DNA from: Favolaschia claudopus
Taxonomy: Eukaryota > Basidiomycota > Agaricomycetes > Agaricales > Mycenaceae
Reading direction: 5' to 3'
Assembly (NCBI GenBank): GCA_037176885.1
Contig: JAWWNJ010000009.1
Span: 1,674,001-1,738,000, forward strand
DNA length: 64,000 bases
The notes beneath the pieces were generated by a model, which saw nothing but the letters and a program-made list of their open reading frames with translations, was not told the origin of the DNA and ran no database searches. Made by a program: the position numbers and the translations under genes. Positions within the stretch are counted from its first letter, which is position 1. Each line of letters opens with the position of its first letter. This document shows positions 1 through 10,839 of the stretch, in pieces.

Positions 1-705
1 AGGTAAGTAAACCCGAACTGCGACTAAGCATCCCCGCTGCATCCTGACACCGAACAGATCAGCTTCAACCCGTACAACTACGCGCAGAACAAGGCTCTCC
101 TTGAGTACTCAGCCAAGCATGGCATCGTCACGGAAGCGTATAGCAGTCTCGCGTAAGTACATAATATCTCTCCTCTTACGACTCTTCCTTCCATTTCCAA
201 CTAAATCTATGCTTGTAGTCCCATCACCAAGTACCCAGGCGGCCCCGTAGACGCTCCAGTCGCAGCAGCCGCCAAACGTCTCGGAATCACCCCCACCCAG
301 GTCATCTTGCTCTGGGTCAAGAGCAAAGGCGTCGTTATCGTGACGTGTGTTCACCCCTTCTCCCATCCAAGCACCGTACATGACACTGAAGTCCGCGTAT
401 GTAGTACTAGTAGAACTAAATCGCGTCTGGAGGAGTACATCGAAGTAGGCGATTTGCGTGCGTGCTCTGTCGTCGAAATGCTTTGTACATACGCTGATTT
501 GCCGACAGCTCCACTGACGGACGACGAAATTGCCGCAATCGATGCAGCTGGCGCCAAAGGGCCACCATCAGCCATACCATTTGTGCAGCAGAGTCGAAGA
601 CATCCTGCAGCCACCGCCAGTCTTGTCTTGGGGGCGACACTGCTTACCCTGCTATATATTGTTCGGATGGTTGGCTGCCCTTCCAATGGCGCTATGGTGT
701 CATGA
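1..705 (+). CDS. Aldo/keto reductase, 3' part, with C-terminal membrane anchor
   Basis: C-terminal half of an NAD(P)H-dependent aldo/keto reductase; the 5' part lies before the window. Introns read at 3-58, after the exon ending AYSSLA, at 345-404 and at 458-508, all GT-AG and frame-keeping. Visible family features are the QNKALLEYSAKHGI helix, the AAAKRLGITPTQVILLW helix and the cofactor-loop stretch VIVTTSTRTKSRLEEYI, where TS and R/K residues normally bind the NADP phosphate. After the usual end (LTDDEIAAIDAAG) the protein does not stop. It continues with a hydrophobic segment (about ATASLVLGATLLTLLYIV) and ends at 705. Such a tail would make it a tail-anchored reductase facing the cytosol. 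Substrate cannot be told. Confidence 0.85.
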
Positions 706-1322
706 GCTACATATCATAGACAGAGCTGGCCTGTACTGTGTACGAATCGCATGGCACTACACAAAAACGCGAACAGAATTCCCTGTTTCCTTGAGTTGGA
801 TGGAGATTTGGCCAATGGCGAGTGTAGAAAATGCGACGCCGTTGACGGGAAAGCATGGAACCTCCGGAGGAATATGGTTGGTAGTGGACGCGGAGTTAGC
901 TGCAAGACGGGAACGTGCCTGGAAAAAACTCTGTCAGAGGCGGCAGGTCTCTGAGTCTTTGTGCTTTGTTGAGCGAATCCTTGAATCCCTTCGTTTCTTT
1001 AAAAATCGTCGCCCGTCTTGATCTCTGGTGCTTGTCACGCCGCCGAGCGTTGATAGTGTACATCGATTAATTGGCTGCCACCACGGAGGCTGGTGTCGTC
1101 GCGTTCAAGTGAGCAATACAAAAGATCTAATCTACAGAGTGCATGGATGTCGCGGGTTACATTTAATTGGGGGCAAAAAAAAAAAGAAATAGATGATGGT
1201 CGGTCGAAAGTCGCAGTCGAAGCATGGAAGCAAGCAAGCAAGAATTCAAGGTGCGCAAAAAATCACAGCATTCGTCACTTGGGAGGCGGAGTAGGCGGAC
1301 CTGTGGAACGCCGCAATTTAAC
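706..1322. other. Convergent intergenic stretch
   Basis: Lies between the stops of two convergent genes. The open frames here have no recognisable protein content and no coherent splice pattern. It presumably holds two 3' ends; no clear terminator can be pointed to. Confidence 0.5.
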
Positions 1323-2093
1323 TCAGCGTTGGAGAATCGACGGGTGAGTGGGTTTCTTACCAAATATACCTGGACCAGCGGACGCACTCGGCCCAGGTAG
1401 GGGAGCCGCTGAGGTCCCAGCGATGGGCTTCGGGGCAATATGCGGGTTCGCTGTAAAAGAACAATCCTTTCAGCCAGACGCGACACAGATATATTTGAGA
1501 GAGAGAAAGAGAGGGAAACAAGATATTCACGTCTCCATTGCGTCCATGCAGGTGTATTAGGCTTCGCAGGCTCAAGCGGCGGAACGGAGCTGGGAGAGGG
1601 CGGTCGTTGTGTCTTTCCAAGGGCCTTTTCTTTGCGTTCAGCTCGTTTGTTCACAACGCGCCATCCTGCGCGGGCAGGTGCAGGTGCGGGCGGTTCTGGC
1701 GGCGCTGGAGGTTCTTCTTCAGGCTAAAACAAAACACTTCATTCAGTTCAAATGCCATGCAAAAGATGGGTCGAGAAGGAGCGCACTTTTGGTCGCCACT
1801 CTGGTACATACTCGCCGCCCGCGCCATGTTTCGACTTTACACTCATCAGCTCCGATATTTCGCTTGGAAGAAAGTTTATCAAAAGATAAAGCAAGTGAAA
1901 ATATAGAACGCACTACTGCAATGCGCGCCTCTCATCCCGTAACTGTCCTACTTCCGCCAGTAGGTTGCGGACCTCCCCAGCGAGCGCCTTTGTGAAATCG
2001 TTGATGTATCTGAACGCGACCTGTAAAAAATCCCGTCGATACATTTGGTTGCGGAACGTACTTTGGAGCGCCGTTATACCCTCCTTTCGACAT
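1323..2093 (-). CDS. Uncharacterised coiled-coil, proline-rich fungal protein (start disputed)
   Basis: Pieced together from four exons: 1917-2093, 1787-1862, 1531-1723 and 1323-1450, with introns at 1863-1916, 1724-1786 and 1451-1530. It reads as a helical N-terminal part (…FRYINDFTKALAGEV…LLAEVGQLRDERRALH), then EISELMSVKSKHGAGGEYVPEWRPK, then a P/E-rich and K/R-rich stretch. It ends …GPGIFGKKPTHPSILQR. The pattern 'LREERR…ELM…KSKHG.GGE(Y/F).P.W.P' recalls a family of uncharacterised agaricomycete proteins (from memory). No enzyme motif is seen. The natural-looking start ATG TCG AAA at 2093 is one base out of frame with the rest (KEGITALQ…). Either the true start is an unseen upstream exon or there is a one-base insertion in the AAA run. 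Function unknown. Confidence 0.5.
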
Positions 2094-2393
2094 CGCCGCA
2101 GCAGGAAGCAAAATCTCCTGTCGTCCTCGAGGTTGCGAGCAAGTTAGAGCAGTCCTCACACGATCATGCTTATCGATGGTCACGGCGTATACGCCCACGT
2201 GAAAGACAAATATGGACAATTTTCGTCATTCGTCGAAACCACACAAGGAAAGCGAAATCTCTGGTTTATCTCACAAAGCTGCTGAGTGATGGTGTTACAA
2301 TTGTGATGCTATGCTATTCGAGTAAAAGGAATTGAGGAATAAGAGGATCATGCGATGCTATGCTAACTTGGATCTCGACGACCTACTTATTAC

Positions 2394-4364
2394 CTAGTTG
2401 CTTTCGGCCATGGTATGAGCAGTGGTGGCGAAGCCGACTTGAGAGTTGCTGGTGTCGTAGACAGAGTAGAAACGCTAGATTGGATCCATGAGCAAGCAAT
2501 CTTCGAGGAAGAAAACAGGAACGTACCTGAAGGAAAGTGTAACCATCTGGAACCCCTTTGCATCAGCAGGCTACAAATGGAAGAGAGAAAATTCCTACTG
2601 ATGAAGCAGAGGCCATTGTTCTCCATCTCTCCCATAGACGCAAAGATGAGGCTGATCTGGTCCTCTCCGATGCCGAGCTCTGCATTGCGGGAGCGAGGCC
2701 AGATTTGGGCGTTCTTGGTGAGCTCGTAGTCCACCTGCAGGGCGATCAGCCTCATGATGTACTTTAGAAAGTGACTAGCACTTACACCTCCGATGTTGAA
2801 CATCATGCTCTGCATGCGGTCGTACTGCTCCTGGGACACAGTGAGGAGCCCGGTGTTACTATAACCAGCGATGAGCTCGGTCAGGCAACGGGAAAATGAG
2901 ATACTAACCGGTCGAGCTGAGCTCCAGTCGCCTTCTGGTACGCCTCGAAAGTCGCCTGAGGTACCATGCAAAGGGTAGTACCACTGAGAAAGAAGCAATG
3001 AGACAAGGGCGAGAGAGGGAGAGGAATGAGACAAACGTATCGGCGATGCCGGCGCTGAGGGACATGATCTTCTGGCCGCCGTACGAGATGGTTTGATCAA
3101 TGCCCCAGTAGGCGGACGCGGGAGCCGTCTTGGTGATGGGGACATAGTTGAGCTCGCCTTCGTACCTATCGCTCATCAACAAACAAGGTACTAGGTAGGG
3201 AAAGAAGCTGACTTGGAGCTATCGGGACCGCCGAACGAGAGCTCTCCAGTCACTGCTTGGGCGCCACCAGGCGTGGTGGGTTCGTAGTAGATACCAATGG
3301 ATTCCTGGCCGGTACCTCAGGAACATTCACTTGAAAAGAAAAAGAAACCCACGGTCTTAATGAGGCCCTGCTTCATGCAGCAGTCGGTGACAGTGGGAAT
3401 GGGGGAACGGTCAGCGGTGGTGCCTGTGGACAGTCAAAAACGTGTACGAGAGAAAGCGTAGGAGGGACTTACCTTGGGTGAGATCGACGGGCCCAATTCC
3501 TAGATAAACTGTAAGACCCGCGTGACAGCAGAGAAAACAGCAACTAACCAAGGATGCCTACAAGAGAAGAGAGATTTAATCAAGCGAGGTATAACACGAG
3601 AACGAACGCACCGTCTATGCCGTTCATGTCGCTGGCCTGCGTCGCAACACCAATGACCTGTTGTTGGATAACGAGGGTAGGGCTGAGGGTAACGCGGTCG
3701 GTGTCTGATGAACGTCAGCAAAGAAAAATAAGGAGAGGCCTGCCTTACAAAGGTTGCCAGATGTCGCCCCAGACCCATATTGAATCGACTACAACGCCAA
3801 CAAACGCTGAGCGAAATGAAGATCGAGACAGAAAAGACGTACGAATTCCTTGCGCATGTCCTGCGCAGTGGAAGTTGCCTCATATGGGGGCATCATGCAC
3901 CAGGTGTTGGAGGACCCTTTGGATGAGCGTCAGCAATGAAGGAAGACACGCAAACGGAACGAAGAAGTGGAAAAGAAGGAAAAAGTAGGAGAAACACTCG
4001 CCAGTATCAATGAGAAGCTTGCACATCTTGTCATTTTCGCCGAATTTCGTGTCGCACAGATATGTTACACCTGGAGCCGTCGTCGGTCAAGCAACGAACG
4101 TCGAGAAAGGTGAAGACACTTACTAGCATTGGTCACAGGAACCAAGTTAGACGAGGGCGGCCCAGCCGGCGAGGACGACGACGGCGGGTTGGAGTCGGGG
4201 GGCGGGTGCTGACCGTGATGACGATGACGGGCGGCGGGTCCATGAGGCTGATGGCCCGCTTGGTGGTGCTGGGCGCGCTTCGCGTCGCGTTCCTTGAGCT
4301 GCTTCGCGTTGGCGACGTTGACTTGGGCCTTGAAGGCGATGGGGTGGACGGCGTTCTGAGACAT
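2394..4364 (-). CDS. Aspartic peptidase A1 (copy 1), non-secreted type
   Basis: Pepsin-like aspartic endopeptidase split by about a dozen introns. It starts MSQNAVHPIAFKAQ at 4364, has a His/Pro-rich segment (HRHHGQHPPP) in the propeptide region and then the first catalytic motif LLIDTG followed by SSNTW. A GC-AG intron (3917-4001) splits the DTG glycine codon. Later come QYGSGA, TDRVTLSPTLVIQQQ and ILGIGPVDLTQG. The second catalytic motif is GIADTGTTLCMVPQATF, and the chain ends …FYSVYDTSNSQVGFATTAHTMAESN. Both catalytic Asp are kept, so it should be active. No hydrophobic signal peptide is visible at the chosen start; a missed upstream exon is possible. It is closest to copy 2 at 12289-14278. 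Confidence 0.85.
3917..4001 (-). other. GC-AG intron in aspartic peptidase 1
   Basis: The donor reads G|GCGAGTG and the acceptor CCAAAG|G. It is the only join that restores the DTG-SSNTW catalytic motif. A GT donor nearby would break the frame. Confidence 0.7.
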
Positions 4365-4696
4365 TGTGTTTGTGGGCGAGTTGTGATTCGATTCTGAGGG
4401 AGATGGTGGTGGTACGAAAGAAAGAGAGGTCGAAGGAGGCCCCCACCTTTTATACCTTCTTGGTCGGAAGTTGAATTTTGACAGGACCCGCTGTACGTAC
4501 TTCGATCGCTGGGGTCCAGGTTCTTCCTCTTTCGACGCGTATTCGTTCTGCTAGTTGCCAGTTCTCTTGGGCTTCCATTGAGCCAGATCTAATGGCACGA
4601 ATGCCAGCCAGTGAGAAGTAAATATGAAACGGAGATATCACACATAGTCTTCTCCCGCGAGGCATCCATAGGTGGGAACCTGCAATTCACTTTCAA
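4365..4696. promoter_or_regulatory. Upstream region of aspartic peptidase 1
   Basis: 332 bp between the BTB gene stop and the peptidase start, both genes on minus. The peptidase promoter must lie here. No unambiguous TATA box or other element seen. Confidence 0.4.
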
Positions 4697-5884
4697 TTAA
4701 ACCACGTCCGAGAACAAGTCTACCAAATTATCTTGTACTTCCTTCACCTTGTCTTCCGCCGCGCGTAGAGCAATCTGCAAACACTTGTCGTGCATCTCGC
4801 CAGACTCCGAGAGATCCAAATTCGGAATATTACCCTCCACGTACGCCCGTATTATACTTTCCGCAAGCATCACCTTCGCCAGCAAATCTGCGCTTTGGAC
4901 CTTCAAGACTTGCCCCACAAGCCCGCCCTCCTTGGACGTCAGAGTCATCTTCCAAAACGCCGCAAACGCATTCTTGCATTTCCCTTTCCGGATACACGAA
5001 TGGTCGTGCACGAGCCGCGGTGGGCACGAAGGCAGCTCTTCGCAAAGTTTGATCAGGTTGTAGTGTCCCGACAGCAGGCGTATCCGCTGGCGCGCGTTGA
5101 GTTGGGGATCGGAGTCCCAGGCTTCCCGTCCTTTGAGCATCATCTGGTAGTAGGAGATCCCAAGGAGCGACCGCAGATTCAGTCTCTCTGCGACATTGAT
5201 AGCCACCGCAACGGCTCGACCTTCGCCGAGCAGCCGTTTCCATTTGGCCACCGCTGCGTTGAGAAGGGCCTTGCAATCGCACAAGATAGAGAGCTCCGTG
5301 ATCTGGACGAGATTTTGCACCGAAGGAGAGCCGACCGTGCTGGAGTGATACGCCGTCAACGAATTCAAGGCCCAATTCTCGGTGCTTCTGAATTGATATT
5401 TATGTGCAATTCGGGCAAGATTAATGAGTTGCAGGTCGTTTGCATGAGCAGACATTGCAGACGCTATCTCTGAGGGCCTTGCGAAGTTTGAGACGAGGAA
5501 AATTGATGAAACATATAACGCACAAACTGTATAGCGACCACAGTAACGCACTGAATTCTTCAGCCTTGTCTCCTTGCAACCGGATAGGATTTTCATCGCT
5601 TTCACCCTCCGCGTTGGCGGTAGATGGTATCAAACTCGAACTCGAAGTCGTGTCTTCCGTGTACGCTTCCAACGAGAACATGCTGTCGAACGCGGATTTA
5701 TCCTTCACGAGCATAGATCGGTGGACCTAAACAGCTCAATTGAGCAACCCCTATAGCTTTGCGAAAGCTGGAAGACCTTGAACAACGTATTTTCGACCAA
5801 CAGAACGGTATTGCCGTCTGGAATGTAGTATGTCGGATCTCGAGTCGCAGAGGGTTCTTCTACTTCTGAAGCTGTAGACATCAT
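4697..5884 (-). CDS. BTB/POZ-domain protein 1
   Basis: Three exons: 5775-5884, 5524-5724 and 4697-5477; introns of 50 and 46 nt keep frame. The BTB core is recognisable: YYIPDGNTVLLVENTLFKVHRSMLVKDKSAFDSMFSL, then NPIRLQGDKAEEFSALLWSLYSLP. An α-helical region follows (LINLARIAHKYQFRSTENWAL…) with the agaric-type block RIRLLSGHYNLIKLCEELP and a Cys/His cluster (C..…HDHSC…C). BTB domains dimerise and often link targets to Cullin-3 ligases, but no DNA-binding or kelch domain is present. The true target is unknown. BTB protein 2 at 33931-35555 has the same architecture. Confidence 0.85.
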
Positions 5885-6355
5885 CTTTTCTCTCTCGTGG
5901 AGGTCGTTTGCCGGTCGTAGAAATGGTCGAAGTCCGTCAAAGTCAAGGTGAAAGTCAAGTCGCTGAAAGTGTTGCCTGTATTGCCACCCCCGGTCCGACG
6001 GCCCGAGTCAACCAAACAAGTGTGACAGACTGACTTCACTGCGACCGTTACGTCGGAGGGTTGACAAGCGCCCACCACGCCGCGGTTCGCGCTGGTTCAC
6101 ACCAATTCACTCGCGATGATTTAGGAATCAGGATGATCTATCCAGTACTTAATTCCCAGCCACGTTGCTTCCTTCCTTCTCTCTCAATTGCTCTACCTGC
6201 TGGGCTAGCATCCGATTGACGGCGCTTCCAAGTAACCTTGAAGTTGAACCTCAGGCCACTGCCAGTGGCAGCTTCAACAGTTCCAGTCACTCTCGAATTC
6301 ATCAAGAGAAATCAGAGGACCCGGGTAACCACAGACACGTCATAAGTCAAAACAA
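5885..6355. promoter_or_regulatory. Divergent promoter region, BTB1 / TMEM53-like
   Basis: 471 bp between two genes that start away from each other, so both promoters must lie here. No distinct TATA box seen. The open frame at 5881-6078 (minus) has no protein-like content. Confidence 0.45.
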
Positions 6356-7606
6356 ATGGCTTCAGCTCAGAAAGCGAGGTCCTTTGGAATGCTTGGCCGA
6401 TCTTAAACCTTAGATAGCTGACCCAAATTCGTTCTCAGTGCCCCGGCTCAGGCGCCGAATCTCGAGTTCCGGAAACTGGCGAACGACATCTATCTAGCAT
6501 CGGGAGATAGGACAGGTCCTCGCTCACCAGATGATCCAAGGTGTTCATTCTCTAGTTTCGTCCAGAACAGTCATTGACGGCTGGCTTCCAGACTGATCAT
6601 CTTGTTCGGATGGAGTGCGTTCAGGATTGAGCTATCTTCTACGGTTCTGCTCACAATTCTTTCAAGTGAACGCACCGCTCCGCCTATTGCACAAGTATGC
6701 GCTGAAACATCGCGCGAATTGGCCCACCTCAGATATAATCATCGTCGAATCATACCCTGCATGGCTTTGGTCGCGGGAAAAGACTCAGGTGAGCCACAAA
6801 CTTGAGGCAGAGCCCCGACAATCATCCAGCTTCATTCAATTTCCAGGTCGATATCATGAAACCGCTAGCCAGCTATCTCATATCCACGATTTATTCTGCT
6901 CCTGCAGAACTGTCCGACGGACCGCCTGGGATATTGATGCATCTAATGTCGAACGGTTTGCGCTCAGTTTTCTGTCCACATTGGTTTCCGGACTGAATCA
7001 GGTTAGGCGGAGCCTTCCATCTGACAACTTTAACAAAGATATTGTTCACCTCGGATTCAAATGCAGTGCGGACTGGGCCGAATATTCGGTTCGCCACGGC
7101 ATTCGACTCCGCTCCAGGGGAGCGAGAATATCGCTCGCTTGTGATGGCTGCCTCATCGAGCTTCCAGTCTCCCATCGTCAAGGCCTTGATGAGGATCCCA
7201 CTCTCGCTAATTTGGCTATATCTCGGCATCCGAAACATCAGTGCGCCTTCCCGACACTCGATTAACAATATGATCCAAAGGCTGACCGCTGCACTTTCTA
7301 GTCCTGCGCCAGCCAGCTTCACTCGCCAAACTCCACGCAGACCTCCAAGTCGATCAGCTACTTCCTCGTACCGACCGCCAAGCCCCCCGCGTGTACATAT
7401 ACTCTGCGGCAGATATCATGGTCCCCGCACATGGGGTGGAGAAACACCTCGCCGTGCTGAAGAACGCCAACCCCCCGTTCGACGTCGAAGTCGAAAAATT
7501 CACGAATTCGCCACACATCCTTCACGAGCGGACGGATCCTGAACGATACTGGAGCGCTGTACGAAGGGTATGGGATCGAAGTGCGCCGACGCGGGCAAAG
7601 CTGTGA
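6356..7606 (+). CDS. TMEM53/DUF829-family α/β-hydrolase-like protein
   Basis: Six introns, the first right after a 23-nt coding exon (6356-6378). The frame-keeping joins give the family blocks in order: LEFRKLANDIYLA, RLIILFGWMNAPLRLLHKY, IIIVESYPAWLW, LMHLMSNGGAFHLTTL, TAFDSAPGEREYRSL, VYIYSAADIMVPAHGVEKHL and SPHILHERTDPERYW. FGWM(N/D)APLRH and the SNGG turn are hallmarks of the family (from memory). The YSAAD(I)…H pairing at the C-terminus corresponds to the Asp/His part of an α/β-hydrolase triad. Metazoan TMEM53 sits in the nuclear envelope; the fungal function is unknown. No strong membrane span is obvious here. Confidence 0.85.
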
Positions 7607-8042
7607 ACGCACTGGGTAGTTTCAGTTGTACATTGAATGGTTTACCGATGGATATTATAATTGGATGGATAAGTAAATTATTATCTGCTTGGTGTTTGGA
7701 GAATTTCCGAGTGTATGGATTGCACAATAGATCGGGACGCAATTAACTTTGAGTTTACAACCCAAGCGCGCCGTCGCGCCTCGTCGCGCTTCAGAACGAC
7801 CATTATTGACGCGCCATCAGTGGCCACGGCGGCCATGTGATTTGCAACTTGACCTGATCTTCCTCCTCAATTTCACAATGGATTGCCTGCCGTCGATATC
7901 TTTTACAGAGTTAAGACCACCACCGTGCACTCCTGCTCACGAGCGGCCCGTGGCGGACTTTTCTCGGACCGTCGTTGGAAACATGACCCGAGCTATGTAT
8001 GCTTAAGCTCGTACCACTGAGTCTTGCTTCTTTACTTCGACC
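7607..8042. promoter_or_regulatory. Intergenic, 3' end of TMEM53-like gene and GH5 promoter
   Basis: 436 bp between two plus-strand genes. Nothing protein-like is seen; it should hold the poly(A) region of one gene and the promoter of the next. Confidence 0.4.
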
Positions 8043-9957
8043 ATGCTCAAAGTCTCTGGCACAAAGATCGTCGACGATGAAGGAAACGAAGTTGTTCTCC
8101 GTGGGGCGGGGTTGGGAGGCTGGATGAAGTACGTCTGGTCATGCTCAATTGTCAGGCTCTGTGCAATACCGACGCTTCATCTTTCTAGCATGGAGAACTT
8201 TATTTCGGGTACGTTTTTGAGACAACGATAAATCCGTTTAAGTGTTGCAATGTACCATCCACCTTTCAGGCTACCCGGGATGCGAATTTCAAATCCGCCA
8301 CGCTCTCACCGAGGCGATTGGGGAGGAGAAATCTGAGTTCTTTTTCGACAAGGTATGCAAGATTTTCTTTTTGCGTTGCGTGCTGCAGCTCTCAGAACTA
8401 CGCCTAAAGTTCTTGGAATACTTTTTCATGGACGCCGATGCCAAGTTCTTTCGCACTCTTGGACTGAACTGCATTCGTCTTCCTTTCAACTACCACCATT
8501 TCGAAGGTAAATGCGATTTATTCGTGAGAGCGCGAAGGTTCTTACCTTTTACTCAATACAATAGATGATATGAACCCTCGAGTGCTCAAAGAGTCTGGAT
8601 TCAAACATTTGGATAGAGTAATCGAGCTTTGTGCCCAGCACGAAATCTATACGATTCTTGATCTCCATACTGCGCCAGGAGGTAAGTTTTGACAAACAGT
8701 CTCCAAATTCCTTATCATTTACGACCCCAGGTCAGAATACGGGCTGGCATTCTGACCACGGTGGACATCTCGCAAACTGTAAGTTCATGAAATCAGTGGT
8801 ATTCAGACGATCGATTGAGAAATCTGTCCATAGTTTGGGTTCACAAAGATTTTCAAGACCGTACACTTTGGCTTTGGGAAAAACTTGCAGAACATTATAA
8901 ATCGAATAAATGGGTCGCAGGTTGTTTGGTTGTCTCTTAGCTTTCGGTTGTAACTGACATCCAGGCCGATAAAGGTTACAATCCTCTCAACGAGCCTACC
9001 GACTCTGCGCACACCCGTGTGGTCGAATTTTACAAGAAAGTTCACAGCACAATTCGCGCCGTTGACCCTTCGCACATCATTTTCTTCGATGGCAACACCT
9101 GGGCTCAAGATTTCTCGCACTTCGGCGACGCCTACAAGAACTGGGACAATACCGCGTACTCGATTCATGATTACAGTCCTTTCGGCTTCCCCGCCTCACA
9201 CGAACCGTACGAGGGAACTGAGGCGCAAAAACAGCGTATGCAGAGCACTTATCAGGGCAAGAGAGAGTGGTTGGACGAGCGGGGTTTATGCGTCTGGAAT
9301 GGCGAGTGGGGGCCTGTGTATGCGAGGAAGCAGTATGAAGGCGAAAGAACCGATGAAATCAACAAGATAAGATATCATGTTCTCAAGGACCAGTTGGGAT
9401 TGTACAACAAGGTTTGAACTGAGTTCGGGTCAAATCGTTGTATGTGTTTATAACGAACATTTTATAGGATCGTTTGAGTTGGTCAATTTGGTTGTACAAG
9501 GATATCGGATTTCAGGGTGAGTAACCCATGCCCGTCTCTTTCTCATTTATCTTTCTCCCGACTAGGTATGGTATACGTTTCCACGTCGACGCCTTACATG
9601 ACACTCCTCCGCGACTTTCTCGCCAAGAAACATCGACTCGCTGTCGATCAATGGGGCGCTGACGACACCGCCGTCCGTCATATTTACAAACCACTCATCG
9701 ACCATGTGCTCGAGGAAGTGCCTCTCCAGTATCGGGAAATTTATCCCCATCCTGTTTGGCGGCTTCCAGACCGTGTTGCACTGCTCTCGCGGAATATTCT
9801 TGTGAGTGAGTTTCTTGTTAAAGAGTGGGCGGATCATTTTGTCGGGAAGAACTTGGAGGAGCTCGATGAGATTGCGGGGAGCTTCAGGTTTGAGGCGTGC
9901 GAGAAGAGGGAGGGATTGAATAAGGTGCTCACGGACAATGCGACTGCTGTGGTCTAA
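8043..9957 (+). CDS. Glycoside hydrolase family 5 protein, apparently cytosolic
   Basis: Starts MLKVSGTKIVDDEGNEVVLRG. The first intron follows GGWM and the second exon is only 20 nt (8189-8208). GH5 landmarks are visible: IRLPFNYHHF, then ILDLHTAPGGQN, and the acid/base motif YNPLNEPTD. The nucleophile motif is CVWNGEWGP. The core ends with WSIWLYKDIGFQGMVYVS and a C-terminal helical extension runs to the stop at 9957. Both catalytic Glu are present. There is no signal peptide, which points to an intracellular β-glycosidase, such as one acting on glycolipids or glucan intermediates, not a secreted cellulase. The subfamily and substrate cannot be fixed by eye. Confidence 0.9.
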
Positions 9958-10503
9958 CTCAAAGTAACCGGATGTTTATCGATACCGAGTTTCGCTGATA
10001 TACGTGCTATCGTTGACGATTCGAGGCGCCTAGGAATGGAACCAAGAACTGGGCCAGCCGCCGCAATGTTGGCTTCCGTTGTCTACCAACAAAGAATTTC
10101 CCGCAGTTTCATTCGTCAAAATTCCGGCCGAGACAGCGGTCTGGTTAAACGGCGGAACCTGATCATAAGTCAATGGCAAGGCGTCAAGCAGTACTACTCT
10201 ATCGAACCCTGTCTCCGATCATTCCCGCCTGCCCACCGCATCAATCTGCATACACTGGCACCTGCTCGCAAAAATTCCATTTCGCAGCTCAGACAAGCGG
10301 AAGATGACGATATATCGCGATCACTTGGGATCCAAATCGTAGACACACTGTCCACCCTATATGCTATAAAACCTGGCACTAATTGGCTACAACAGTCAGA
10401 ACGCCCAACACGTCGATTCTTCCATCACTTGCTTCTACTTCACCGCCAATCAAACATAATACAATGGCTCCCCAGTACAACACCGCCAATCAAACATAAT
10501 ACA
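9958..10503. promoter_or_regulatory. 5' region of the HVA-TUDOR gene
   Basis: A TATA-like CTATAAAA lies at about 10363-10370, roughly 100 bp before the first ATG of the 40-bp repeat. The remainder shows no gene; the open frame from 10036 has no recognisable content. Confidence 0.5.
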
Positions 10504-10520
10504 ATGGCTCCCCAGTACAA
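10441..10520. repeat. Perfect 40-bp tandem duplication over the start codon
   Basis: Units 10441-10480 and 10481-10520 are identical. Each unit begins CACCGCCAAT and carries ATGGCTCCCCAGTACAA. Because 40 is not a multiple of three, the upstream ATG (10464) is out of frame with the downstream coding ATG (10504). Confidence 0.97.
10464..10499 (+). other. Upstream ORF made by the 40-bp duplication
   Basis: The first repeat unit supplies ATG at 10464. It codes for MAPQYNTANQT and stops at 10497-10499, four bases before the true start. The ATG context (ACAATGG) is the same for both starts, so scanning ribosomes should meet it first. Confidence 0.75.
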
Positions 10521-10839
10521 CGAAGGCGAGACTGTCCGTTACAAGCCCGTTGGAGGTGCGCGCCATTGTGTCCAGATTCTTGCGGAAGCTCACGAATTTA
10601 CTGTGCAGGTCCCGATTCTAACACCTCCGAGTCTGTGGGCACCATCCGCGGTGTCCTCACGCACCCAGGCAGACAGGCAGATTTGAACGTTAACGCCAGC
10701 GAGGAGGATCCTCGTTACGAGGTGAGCATTCTGTCGTTTTGTTGCGATTTGATTTGAATTGTCTTGTTAGATCGAGAACGTTAACACAGGAAAAACGTCT
10801 GCCATTTATGAGAAGAACATTCTCGGCCGCGAGGATTAA
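10504..10839 (+). CDS. HVA-type TUDOR-domain protein (DUF2945-like)
   Basis: Small single-domain protein of three exons. The first intron is 10556-10608, in the codon for G of VGGPDSNTSESVGTIRG; the second begins after EEDPRYE. The blocks MAPQYNEGETVRYKPVGG, VGTIRGVLTHPG, VNASEEDPRYEIEN and KTSAIYEKNILG match the hypervirulence-associated TUDOR domain family. These small β-barrel proteins are common in fungi and bacteria, and their role is not settled. The start at 10504 is chosen because only it opens the family frame. Confidence 0.88.

Noticed and set aside
1163..1654. 163-residue uninterrupted minus frame
   Set aside because: Only parts of it are exonic. The spliced model 1323-2093 explains the coding parts and switches frame at the intron 1451-1530.
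2160..2290. Plus-strand reading LIDGHGVYAHVKDKYGQF resembling a NYN-type start
   Set aside because: It has a stop just upstream, ends after about 35 residues and no following exon fits the family. Taken as chance.
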